A stretch of 7,799 nt of DNA from Treponema sp. (GTDB taxonomy: Bacteria > Spirochaetota > Spirochaetia > Treponematales > Breznakiellaceae). The DNA lies in assembly GCA_031258265.1 (NCBI GenBank), contig JAIRNB010000361.1, forward strand, positions 1 through 7,799, written 5' to 3'. The stretch's first letter is position 1. Every line of letters starts with the position of its first letter. Positions 1 through 6,850 of the stretch are shown piece by piece. Position numbers and translations under genes: made by a program. The notes under the pieces were generated by a model. That model was not told where the DNA came from, ran no database searches, and saw nothing but the letters and a program-made list of their open reading frames with translations.

Positions 1-1072
1 GGGCCAGGAAGAATATCCCCAGCCCCAGAACGGTTAGAACAAGGAATCCCAAAATCCCCTGTTTATAATTGTTGAGCAGGCTGATCAAAGCCGCCGCCAG
101 ACCGGGGCCTTTCGGCTGCTGATTCTTCTCCGCCTGGCCGGGCGTTGCCGGTGTCGCGGGGCGCTGCGTTTCCCGGTTAGGCGCTGCGGGTGCCGCTGGG
201 CGCTGCGTTTCCTGGCCGGGCGCTGCCGGCGCCGCTGGGCGCTGCGTTTCCCCGCCGGGCGCTGCCGGCGCTGCGGGGCGCTGCGTTTCCCGGCCGGGCG
301 CTGCCGGAGTTGCGGGGCGCTGCGTTTCCCGGCTAGGCGCTGCCGGCGCTGCGGGGCGCTGCGTGTCCCCGCCGGGCGTTGCCGGCGCTGCGGGGCGCTG
401 CGTTTCCCGGCTGGGCGCTGCCGGAGTCGCGGGGCGCTGCGTTGCCTGGCCGGGCGCTGCCGGAGTCGCGGGACTTTGCGTTTCCCGGCTGGGCGCTGCC
501 GGCGTTGCGGGGCGCTGCGTTGCCTGGTTAGGCGTTTCTTCGGCCCGGGGCAGGGTTTCGGCCTTGATATATTCAAAGCCGATATTCCGCCGGGCCAGCC
601 GGGCGCGGGTTTCCCCGGCAAGGAGTTCCAGGGACGCGCCCTCCGGTCCGTTTCCCCGGCCCAGGAGGACTATCTTTTTTTGCCGGGGAGAGTCCAGGTC
701 CAGGACGTAGCTTTCAACAAACGAAAGGGCGGCGGGAAGATCCGGGGGAGGCTCCAGGGGATACATCAGCAGCATACGGCCGATAATGGTTTCCAAATCC
801 CCCCGGCCTTCGACCCTGCGGGCAATTTCCATCCGGGGTTTATCGGAAAAGGCAATAAGGTGAAAGGTGTCTCCCAGGCGCAGATTGTCATGGAGGAAGG
901 ACCCGCTAAGGTATTGGTTGAGTTCCCGGTAGTAGCCGCTCATGGGGGCGGAAGTATCCAAAAGTAAAATCAGGTCCCTGGGGTCCCGCTGCTGCCCGAA
1001 AATCGCGGAAGCCGGTTTTCCGAAGAAGACGATCCCCAGTAAAACCGCGGCCAGACCCTGCTTAACCCGCAT
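1..1072 (-). CDS. Secreted, membrane-anchored VWA-like protein with a Pro/Ala-rich 13-residue repeat linker (C-terminus outside window)
   Basis: Reading leftwards from an ATG at 1072, the frame stays open for 357 codons to the window edge, so the C-terminus is missing. Residues 1-23 form a signal peptide (MRVK, hydrophobic core, ASA cleavage site). Residues about 32-172 look like a von Willebrand factor A domain: a hydrophobic strand ending in DTSAP (39-43), then a second strand HLIAFSD and a later strand KIVLLGRG. Ten tandem 13-residue repeats fill 184-313, and a hydrophobic segment from about 338 to the edge is a probable membrane helix. The inferred topology is a domain outside the cytoplasmic membrane on a long Pro/Ala/Thr/Gln stalk. 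The metal-site motif is degenerate (Pro43 in place of the last Ser of DxSxS), so metal binding is doubtful. A GGGGGAGGG ribosome-binding sequence (1084-1092) lies 11 nt upstream, and the gene starts 29 bp after the GreA-like gene, probably cotranscribed. The fold is moderately sure; the function is unknown. Confidence 0.85.
   Translation of the reverse strand, partial: MRVKQGLAAVLLGIVFFGKPASAIFGQQRDPRDLILLLDTSAPMSGYYRELNQYLSGSFLHDNLRLGDTFHLIAFSDKPRMEIARRVEGRGDLETIIGRMLLMYPLEPPPDLPAALSFVESYVLDLDSPRQKKIVLLGRGNGPEGASLELLAGETRARLARRNIGFEYIKAETLPRAEETPNQATQRPATPAAPSRETQSPATPAAPGQATQRPATPAAPSRETQRPAAPATPGGDTQRPAAPAAPSRETQRPATPAAPGRETQRPAAPAAPGGETQRPAAPAAPGQETQRPAAPAAPNRETQRPATPATPGQAEKNQQPKGPGLAAALISLLNNYKQGILGFLVLTVLGLGIFFLA
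134..523 (-). repeat. 39-bp tandem repeat array, ten in-frame units (13 residues each)
   Basis: Ten contiguous 39-bp units, exactly 390 bp, lie inside the VWA-like gene. Read on the minus strand each unit encodes a variant of ETQRPAAPAAPGR. Variation is confined mainly to residue 1 (E, A or D), residue 4 (R or S), residues 7 and 10 (A or T), and residues 12-13 (SR, GQ, GG, GR, NR). The first and third units are identical in protein. A partial unit (ETPNQ) precedes the array, and AEKNQQ follows it. Because 39 is a multiple of three, gain or loss of units keeps the reading frame and changes only linker length. The array also holds several other frames open, which creates spurious ORFs on both strands. 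Confidence 0.95.
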
Positions 1073-1101
1073 ACAAAAACACACCCTCCCCCGTATTTAT
1101 T

Positions 1102-3813
1102 TTAGATCGCCGCGCTTATGTTCTCTACCACATAGGAAACTTTTTCGTTGTTTATCGAAAAATCAAACTGTTCTCCCACCCCCTTGTTCAGGAGGGTTCC
1201 GCCAAAGGGGGATAGATATGAAATAACATTACGGTCCGGATCGGATTCCCAGGGACCCAGCAGGGTATACTCTTCCTGTTTTCCGTTGGAATTGTTTTTA
1301 AGGGTGATTCTGGTGCCAAAGCCCGCCCGGGAGGTGCTGACCGTGGCCGGGTCAAAAAGCTGCGCCCGTTCGATCTCATCGCTCAGTTTTGCCAGGGTGG
1401 AATTCAGTATGGCCTGTTTTTCCAGCGCCGCCTTGTATTCCGCGTTCTCCCGCAGGTCCCCCAGGGACTTGGCAAATTCAATTTCCTTGGAATTGGCGGG
1501 AACGTCTTCTTCGATAAGTTTCGCAAGCTGTTTTTGCTTTTCCTGGTATTTTGCCATGGTGACAATAAGGCCAAGAACCGCGGAACGCCTCTCTTCTTCC
1601 CCAAGAAATTTGAAATCGGGAAACCTGTCCAGGATTTTGTTCCGCAGTTTGATTTTATCCGCGGGGTCCAAATCCTTTACATCGTTAATAAAGGTGTAAA
1701 TTCGCAGAATCGTATAGCTGTCCTCTTCGGCAATAAACCGGTCCAGGGCGCCGTCAATAAAAAGAATAGTGTAGATCTGTTTGTTTATCTTGCGGTTATC
1801 CGTGGTGTCCCGGTGGTTTTCGATCTCCCGGTAACTCTTGTCCAGGATATGGATAAGGGTAATGAGCTGTTTTTCGTAGGGGACCCCCGCGTTCAGATAC
1901 CATTCCTTACCACGGCAGTTCTTAAAAAGCCAAACCACCGCCTCCCGGTAGTCCCGGAAATTCTCAAAGTTGTTGGCCGTCATGGCGGCGAGTTTATCGC
2001 CAAACCCGGCTTCTTCAAGGTGCTGAATGATACTGTTTGAAAGGGCATAGGGGAAAAGATTTATATAAATATCCGCCCAGCTGGGGATAAAGAGTTTTAT
2101 CTGGCGGAGGAATTCTTCCTTCAATTTCGCGTCCCGGAGGTTGAGGAAAAGGGCCGGTACATCCTCGATAGATTCAAAGAGCGGGGTAAAATCCAGGGAA
2201 AGTCCGGCGCCCAGATGGGGGTACTTGACCGTCATATCTTTTACCAGAAGGTAAGAAGCCGCAACCTGTTCGGTTACCTGGTTGTACGATTTAAGATACG
2301 CCGTGAAGTAGGAAAACATTTCGGTAAAATATTCCGAATCGAGTTCGACATCTTTGTGGGACACGAATTCCCGAATCGTAACGGTACGCTCAAAGAAACT
2401 CTTTTCCGCCTTGAATTCGTTGTAGAGTTTTTCTTCCAGGCTGATAGGCCGGTCGCGGACGGTAAAAATATCTATATCATCGGGGCTTACCCCGAAATTC
2501 GGATCGGATTTGAGGATTTCCCGGGCCTTGGAACTCCAGCCTGTCCATTCACCGGGACTCAAGACCTGGGGCACCAGTTCCGCTTTGATCCGTTTGATGT
2601 CACAGGAATTATCAAAACTGCGGATCACGGTCTTTAAGGCCCATATATGATCGCTTTTTACATTTTCGTGGAGTTTGTCTTTTTTCCACACGGCTTTAAG
2701 GACCCAGATATGGTTTTTGGACAGGGTTTGAAGGGCGTTTACCGCCATCTTGAGGGACATGGAATGGTTTCGTTTTTTCGCAAAATCAATGATGATGTCG
2801 TCCCCCTGTACGCTGGCGATCCGGCCGACTCCCCAGGTCCGGTGGTACACAAAATTGCCTTTGTCAAAGGCGATATGCTTTTCAAAATCAATGATCGCCT
2901 CCCGTACATTACGGGGCCCCTGGGCCAGGCTGGAAATACGGATATAATCTTCCAGTTGGCTGTGGCCGGCATAATTTTTACGGTAACACTCGGTGATCTC
3001 TTTGCGGGCCTGATTATCCCGGTCGTCGTATTCCAGAACTATCTTTAGAATTACTATGGAAGTGGCGATGTCTCCTTTTTTCTTGCAGATCTCATATACT
3101 TCCTTGAGCAGGGCGGCGGCCTTGTCCTTGTCGATGCTTTTGGCGATTCTCTTGTGCATATTGAGGAAGAAGTCCGTATCATCGCCGATATAATCCAGGA
3201 GTTTCCCCCAAATATCCTTGACCTCTTTATAAACCGCCTTGGTGATGTACCGGTGCAGGGCCTTCTTGTAATAATCGATGGCGGCGTCAATATCCCCAAG
3301 TTTTTCGTAATGCTCCGCCAGGGCCTTGGCAAGTTCCGCTTCCTCAATATCAACCTTAACCAGCCGTTCCCAGACGCCGTAGATTCCCTCTTCGTTGTTT
3401 TCGTTCCGGTAACACTCCGCAAGGGTACGAAGGGCGAATTTGGATTCCCCGTATTCCAGGATGCCTTCACAAAGGTACTTAACAATAACCCACTTGTGGT
3501 TATCAACAAAAATGTTTACCAGATTGACAATGGCGGAGTCGTCAATAACCTGCCGCGAAAGGGCAATCATCCCGGAGATATACAACGCAATGATGCTATT
3601 CTTGGTATGGACCAGGTGTTCATCGCACAGGGATTTAAGGCCCTCGTAGAGATGGGCTTCCTGACATTCCTTGAGGACCACATCAAATTCTTTGAACTGG
3701 GCGGCGGAATAGTTGCCTAAAGTCGCCCTGGTCCATTTTTCCTCGTTCAGCATTTCCTGTACGTTCTTCAGCAGGCCCGGCAATTCCATCACAGCAACAT
3801 CGGCATCGGACAT
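1102..3813 (-). CDS. greA: Giant GreA-type transcription elongation (transcript cleavage) factor with helical-repeat N-terminal extension
   Basis: This 903-residue protein ends in a complete Gre factor (about 750-903). The coiled-coil tip motif GDLRENAEY starts at residue 785, and Asp786 and Glu789 match the acidic tip pair (D41/E44 of E. coli GreA) that helps RNA polymerase cleave backtracked RNA. The C-terminal FKBP-like half follows (NVISYLSPFGGTLLNKGVGE). E. coli GreA is only about 158 residues. The extra 750 are mostly helical, TPR-like in 120-280, with a beta-rich insert at about 317-364 (VYHRTWGVGRI) resembling CarD/UvrD Tudor-like domains. Long GreA proteins of this type are known from Treponema and Borrelia, and an extended GreA is known in Chlamydia, so this is not a chance fusion. 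The start is supported by AGGGGAG (3821-3827), 7 nt upstream. It lies 27 bp after the TPR gene and 29 bp before the VWA-like gene. Cytoplasmic; the Gre assignment is firm, the role of the extension unknown. Confidence 0.93.
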   Translation of the reverse strand: MSDADVAVMELPGLLKNVQEMLNEEKWTRATLGNYSAAQFKEFDVVLKECQEAHLYEGLKSLCDEHLVHTKNSIIALYISGMIALSRQVIDDSAIVNLVNIFVDNHKWVIVKYLCEGILEYGESKFALRTLAECYRNENNEEGIYGVWERLVKVDIEEAELAKALAEHYEKLGDIDAAIDYYKKALHRYITKAVYKEVKDIWGKLLDYIGDDTDFFLNMHKRIAKSIDKDKAAALLKEVYEICKKKGDIATSIVILKIVLEYDDRDNQARKEITECYRKNYAGHSQLEDYIRISSLAQGPRNVREAIIDFEKHIAFDKGNFVYHRTWGVGRIASVQGDDIIIDFAKKRNHSMSLKMAVNALQTLSKNHIWVLKAVWKKDKLHENVKSDHIWALKTVIRSFDNSCDIKRIKAELVPQVLSPGEWTGWSSKAREILKSDPNFGVSPDDIDIFTVRDRPISLEEKLYNEFKAEKSFFERTVTIREFVSHKDVELDSEYFTEMFSYFTAYLKSYNQVTEQVAASYLLVKDMTVKYPHLGAGLSLDFTPLFESIEDVPALFLNLRDAKLKEEFLRQIKLFIPSWADIYINLFPYALSNSIIQHLEEAGFGDKLAAMTANNFENFRDYREAVVWLFKNCRGKEWYLNAGVPYEKQLITLIHILDKSYREIENHRDTTDNRKINKQIYTILFIDGALDRFIAEEDSYTILRIYTFINDVKDLDPADKIKLRNKILDRFPDFKFLGEEERRSAVLGLIVTMAKYQEKQKQLAKLIEEDVPANSKEIEFAKSLGDLRENAEYKAALEKQAILNSTLAKLSDEIERAQLFDPATVSTSRAGFGTRITLKNNSNGKQEEYTLLGPWESDPDRNVISYLSPFGGTLLNKGVGEQFDFSINNEKVSYVVENISAAI

Positions 3814-3840
3814 TTCACAACTCCCCTTCGCCTTTACGGC

Positions 3841-4782
3841 TTATCTTGTGTACCATTCGTATATTGATTCATCAACGATCTTAATCTTCCTCATTGTATC
3901 TTCCACCGTTTCGGGGTCTTCCCTGGTATTCCCGTAGTGGTCTATCAGCCAAAAATAGCGGTTGATCAGCCTGGGTTTCAACAGGGGGTTCTGATCCCTG
4001 CCGGAATGGCCTATTTCATTTTCCAGCGCGAAGATTGACTGTTTGAGCCTGCTTAACTCCGACTGTTTTAGTTCCCGCTTGACAGAAAATACTCTGAAAA
4101 GGTTGCCGTAAACCGGTATCCACTCCGCCAGTTCGGGACCTTCATAGCCCATCTCCTTTACCCGGTCCCGCAGGCGGATGATCAGCTCCGATTCCATGGA
4201 CCGGAGATCGATTTTCTGGGGGTCCGCAAAGAAGGCTTCCCGGAAAAGGGCCTTCGCCGCCCTGTTCTCCGCCACCAGGGCATTTACATCGGCCAGCTCC
4301 GCCAGGGTCTCCGCGTCTTCCCGCTTAAACCGGGCGGCCTGCTCCAGGTATTTTAGGGACTCCCCATAGTTTCCAATCCCCTTGAAACAGCGGCCTACCA
4401 GCAGGAGCAGGCCGGGATCATGCTCGTTTACCCCGTCCCCCAGCACATCGGAAAAATACCGCAGGGCGGCGGAAAAAACATAACGGCGGATTGCAAATTG
4501 ACAGATGTCGAAATATCCGTCAAAACGATCCAGGAAACTGTAATAGGGTTTCCATTGGGAAAGTATAAAAACGCCCTTATCGTAGGGTTCCCGGAAATCT
4601 CCGGCCCGCTTAATATGCTCCAGCCACCAGTTAAGACACTTTAGACTGTATTTAACCTCCGGGTGGTCAAAATCCATTCCCAAGGCTTTCTCCAGGGCTT
4701 CTAAAGCCCCCTGCGAGTCGACGGCGTTTAGCTTGTCGTAGGCTTTCTGAATGAGCCCTCCAACGGTATCCTGCGAACTCAT
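3841..4782 (-). CDS. Tetratricopeptide-repeat protein upstream of the giant GreA
   Basis: This 313-residue, probably cytoplasmic protein has no signal peptide or membrane helix. TPR-like helix pairs occur at about 11-45 (QGALEALEKALGMDFDHPEV) and 122-190 (GRCFKGIGNYGESLKYLEQA, then AKALFREAFFADPQ). The C-terminal third (about 195-313) is charged and helical, rich in Arg, Lys and Glu, and I do not recognise it. TPR domains bind other proteins, so a scaffold or partner role is likely; partnership with the GreA-like factor encoded 27 bp downstream is an inference from gene order only. The ATG at 4782 is the only sensible start, because an in-frame TGA lies six codons upstream. The ribosome-binding site is poor (AAGGTG about 16 nt away), so translation may be weak. 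It is the first gene of the putative three-gene operon, behind a good promoter. Confidence 0.85.
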   Translation of the reverse strand: MSSQDTVGGLIQKAYDKLNAVDSQGALEALEKALGMDFDHPEVKYSLKCLNWWLEHIKRAGDFREPYDKGVFILSQWKPYYSFLDRFDGYFDICQFAIRRYVFSAALRYFSDVLGDGVNEHDPGLLLLVGRCFKGIGNYGESLKYLEQAARFKREDAETLAELADVNALVAENRAAKALFREAFFADPQKIDLRSMESELIIRLRDRVKEMGYEGPELAEWIPVYGNLFRVFSVKRELKQSELSRLKQSIFALENEIGHSGRDQNPLLKPRLINRYFWLIDHYGNTREDPETVEDTMRKIKIVDESIYEWYTR

Positions 4783-4808
4783 GGCTTGAATAACTTTTCA
4801 CCTTGAGG

Positions 4809-4828
4809 TACAAAATGTACTTTTTGTA
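4809..4828. promoter_or_regulatory. Inverted repeat over the operon transcription start (candidate operator)
   Basis: TACAAAA (4809-4815) and TTTTGTA (4822-4828) are perfect 7-bp arms around a 6-bp centre. A nested smaller palindrome, GTACAAAATGTAC, lies at 4808-4820. The repeat runs from the edge of the -10 box through the predicted transcription start near 4821, where a bound repressor would block initiation. The arms are A/T-rich, so chance is possible; no regulator is encoded in the window. Confidence 0.4.
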
Positions 4829-4857
4829 TTATACCGCCGGATACGAATTTTGGGCAA
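4828..4857 (-). promoter_or_regulatory. Sigma-70-type promoter of the TPR-greA-VWA operon
   Basis: On the minus strand, -35 TTGCCC (4852-4857) is followed by an 18-bp spacer and a perfect -10 TATAAT (4828-4833). Transcription would begin near 4821, giving a leader of about 38 nt before the TPR start codon. The -35 box lies only 8 bp beyond the end of the GGT-like gene, and no hairpin with a T-tract separates them, so read-through from that gene could add to operon expression. Confidence 0.65.
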
Positions 4858-4865
4858 TCCCCCGG

Positions 4866-6506
4866 CTACCATGCCGCCACATACCCGTCGGCCCGGCCTT
4901 CCGTGGCGGCCATATAGGCGCCGTTGGGGAGTCTCATGATGATTTGTCCCCGGCCAAAACTTCCCTCGTTTAGCTCATAAGACGCATCGTGGCCGCGGCG
5001 GCCCAGGGCGGCGGCGGTGTGAAGGGGATAAGCCGGTTCCAGGAGGACCTTTTTGCCCTCCACCCACTGCCAGCGGGGGGCGTCCAGGGCCGCCTGGGGG
5101 TTAAGGCCGAAATCCACAAGGCTGCTTACGACCTGCAGATGGGCCTGGGGCTGCATAGGCCCCCCCATGATGCCGAAGGGACCCAGGGGAAGGCCGTCTT
5201 TGGTGATGAAGCCGGGAATAATGGTATGGAAGGGCCGTTTGCCGGGGAGGACGTATTTAACACTGTCCCTGTCCAGGCTAAAGCCGAAGCCCCGGTTCTG
5301 AAAGGCAATTCCCCGTTCCGGGAGGACCAGGGCGGAACCGAAACCCAGGTAGTTGCTTTGAATGTAGGAAGCCATGTTTCCCTCTCCGTCGGCGGCGCAG
5401 AGGTACACCGTACCGGCGGCCTCCGGTTTCCCGCTTACCGGTTCAAGGGCCTCCTCCCCGATGAGGGCGCTCCGTTTCCTGGCGTATTCCCCGGAAAGGA
5501 GGGCTTCAACATTTACCGGCCTTATTCTGGGGTCTTCGATATAGGCGTGGGCATCGGCAAAGGCAAGTTTAAGGGCTTCGATCTGTTTGTGGATCGTATC
5601 GGGGTGATCCTTTCCCTGGGGAAAATCGAAATTTTCCAGAATTTTCAGGGCTATCAGGGCGGTCATGCCCTGCCCGTTGGGGGGAATCTCCCAAATGTCG
5701 AAACCCCGGTAGCTGGCGCCAACGGGTTCCACCCATTCGGGGGAGAAGGCTTCCAGATCCTCCGCCCGCAGGAAAGCGCCGGTTTTCTTCATGTAAGCGT
5801 CAATACCGGCGGCGATCTCCCCCCGGTAGAAAGATTCCGAGCCTGTGCGGCCGATTTCCCGGATTGTTTCCGCCATGACAGGCAGGCGGACCAGATCTCC
5901 CGGCGAAGGGGCGGCGGCGAAAACCTGGAACCAGCCTTCAAAAACCTCCGGCCCCTCCATGATGCCTCCCCGGCCTCCGGCGGTTTCCCTTTCTATCCGG
6001 TAGTTTTCAAGGCTCTGTTTCCAGCCCCGGGATGTAAGGGGGGAGGCGGGGTAGCCTTCTTCCGCGAGGATCGCCGCCGCTTCCACCGTTTCCCCCAGGG
6101 GCAGACGCCCGTATTTGGCGGAAATAGCGGCCCAGGCGGCGGGGATTCCCGGTACGGTGATGGAGGCCGGGCCAATACGGGGCATACTGGTATAACCCCG
6201 GGTGCGGATATTTTCTTCGGTCATCAGGGCCGGGGCAGGACCGGAGGAATTGAGGCCCCGCAGCCGGCCTTCTTTGGCGGGCCAGAGTAAGGCGAAGGCG
6301 TCTCCCCCCAGGCCGTTGCTGCAGGGTTCCAGTACCGTCATGGCCGCCGCGCAGGCTACAATGGCGTCAAAAGCGTTGCCCCCGGCCTTAAGGATGTCAA
6401 GGGCCGCCTGGGCCGCCAGGGGCTGGGATGTGGCGGCCAGACCCCGGCGGGCGTAGATCAACTGCCTCCTGGAAGGGTAGGGGAAGTAATGGGGATCGTT
6501 TTTCAT
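4866..6506 (-). CDS. Gamma-glutamyltransferase-family Ntn-hydrolase, YwrD-like, no signal peptide
   Basis: The 546-residue length and motif order match the GGT family, which self-cleaves before a Thr that becomes the N-terminal nucleophile of the small subunit. Visible motifs are the N-terminal AATSQPLAAQAALDILKAGG, NGLGGDAF (64-71), the predicted cleavage site Gly365/Thr366 in AAGTVYLCAADGEGN, the IQSNY segment (382-386), MGGPMQPQAH (447-456), LDAPRW (474-479) and the C-terminal GRADGYVAA. There is no signal peptide, unlike periplasmic glutathione-degrading GGT, so it is probably cytoplasmic. The Arg-containing motif that grips the gamma-glutamyl carboxylate (E. coli R114 region) is replaced here by NSSGP (86-90), and the paired Ser of the GSPGG motif is absent. 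This fits the YwrD-like subgroup, whose substrate is unclear; classical GGT activity should not be assumed. The start is supported by GGAGAG (6514-6519), 7 nt upstream. Confidence 0.88.
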   Translation of the reverse strand: MKNDPHYFPYPSRRQLIYARRGLAATSQPLAAQAALDILKAGGNAFDAIVACAAAMTVLEPCSNGLGGDAFALLWPAKEGRLRGLNSSGPAPALMTEENIRTRGYTSMPRIGPASITVPGIPAAWAAISAKYGRLPLGETVEAAAILAEEGYPASPLTSRGWKQSLENYRIERETAGGRGGIMEGPEVFEGWFQVFAAAPSPGDLVRLPVMAETIREIGRTGSESFYRGEIAAGIDAYMKKTGAFLRAEDLEAFSPEWVEPVGASYRGFDIWEIPPNGQGMTALIALKILENFDFPQGKDHPDTIHKQIEALKLAFADAHAYIEDPRIRPVNVEALLSGEYARKRSALIGEEALEPVSGKPEAAGTVYLCAADGEGNMASYIQSNYLGFGSALVLPERGIAFQNRGFGFSLDRDSVKYVLPGKRPFHTIIPGFITKDGLPLGPFGIMGGPMQPQAHLQVVSSLVDFGLNPQAALDAPRWQWVEGKKVLLEPAYPLHTAAALGRRGHDASYELNEGSFGRGQIIMRLPNGAYMAATEGRADGYVAAW

Positions 6507-6538
6507 GGGGCCTCTCTCCGGGGAAAATAGACTTGTTC

Positions 6539-6557
6539 AAGAACCCGGTTGGTTCTT
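6539..6557. promoter_or_regulatory. Hairpin in the leader of the GGT-like gene
   Basis: AAGAACC (6539-6545) and GGTTCTT (6551-6557) form a perfect 7-bp inverted repeat around a 5-base centre. It ends 32 bp upstream of the GGT-like start codon and about 20 bp upstream of its ribosome-binding sequence. It could be an operator or an RNA hairpin in the leader. No T-tract follows on either strand, so it is not a typical terminator. Confidence 0.35.
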
Positions 6558-6647
6558 TGCCAGGTTTCGCATGGCTGCCAAGCGAAGCTTAGCTTACAAG
6601 CGGGGTGCCTCCGATGGCCGGCAGGCAAACAGCCGCCCTTTTGGTCT

Positions 6648-6676
6648 ATTGTCCCTGAAAGGGCTCCCTTGGGCAA
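6648..6676 (-). promoter_or_regulatory. Candidate promoter of the GGT-like gene
   Basis: On the minus strand, -35 TTGCCC (6671-6676) is followed by a 17-bp spacer and -10 GACAAT (6648-6653, four of six consensus bases). The -35 box is identical to that of the downstream operon promoter. The predicted start near 6641 gives a leader of about 135 nt containing the hairpins at 6607-6626 and 6539-6557. The -10 box is weak, so confidence is low. Confidence 0.35.
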
Positions 6677-6746
6677 CCGTCAAATTTTGCGAAAAATGGC
6701 GGCTGGTAACCGGCGCTGAAAAGGGGGGGTAGTGGAGTAGACCGGA

Positions 6747-6762
6747 CCCGGCGGCAGCCGGG
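6747..6762. repeat. Perfect GC hairpin within a wider inverted repeat
   Basis: CCCGGC (6747-6752) and GCCGGG (6757-6762) flank a GGCA centre. Outside this, GTAGT (6729-6733) and ACTAC (6767-6771) can pair to close a larger helix. The arrangement suggests folded RNA or a protein site, but no family is recognised and no T-tract follows, so it is not a simple terminator. Confidence 0.4.
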
Positions 6763-6778
6763 GAGGACTACGAAACGA

Positions 6779-6850
6779 GGGGGGGCCGCATGAAAAAAAG
6801 CCGCGCCCGAAGCGCTGCATTCCCGGCTTTTCAAACCTGTGCGCCCCCCC
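6779..6850. repeat. Long-range G7/C7 inverted repeat enclosing a second hairpin
   Basis: G7 at 6779-6785 plus C6786 can pair with G6843 plus C7 at 6844-6850, giving an 8-bp stem. Inside it, AAAAGCCG (6796-6803) pairs with CGGCTTTT (6824-6831). Another G7 at 6723-6729 could compete for the same C7 tract. This is nested, potentially alternative structure in the gap between divergent genes. Confidence 0.5.

Noticed and set aside
134..523. Possible CRISPR array because of regular repetition
   Set aside because: Units are directly adjacent without unique spacers, the period of 39 bp is in frame with a coding sequence, and the variation is that of a protein repeat.
85..621. A 178-codon minus-strand frame rich in Arg, Gln and Pro
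   Set aside because: It is an alternate frame of the 39-bp repeat array. The real frame carries a signal peptide, VWA-like domain and membrane helix, while this one is only low-complexity Arg-rich sequence.
363..1226. Plus-strand frames opposite the VWA-like gene
   Set aside because: They depend on the repeat array and G+C bias, have no sensible ribosome-binding sites and no family features.
4989..6290. A 433-codon open frame on the plus strand
   Set aside because: It lies wholly antisense to the GGT-like gene, which has all family motifs. High G+C content keeps the opposite frame open; composition is Gly/Pro/Phe-rich with no recognisable domain.
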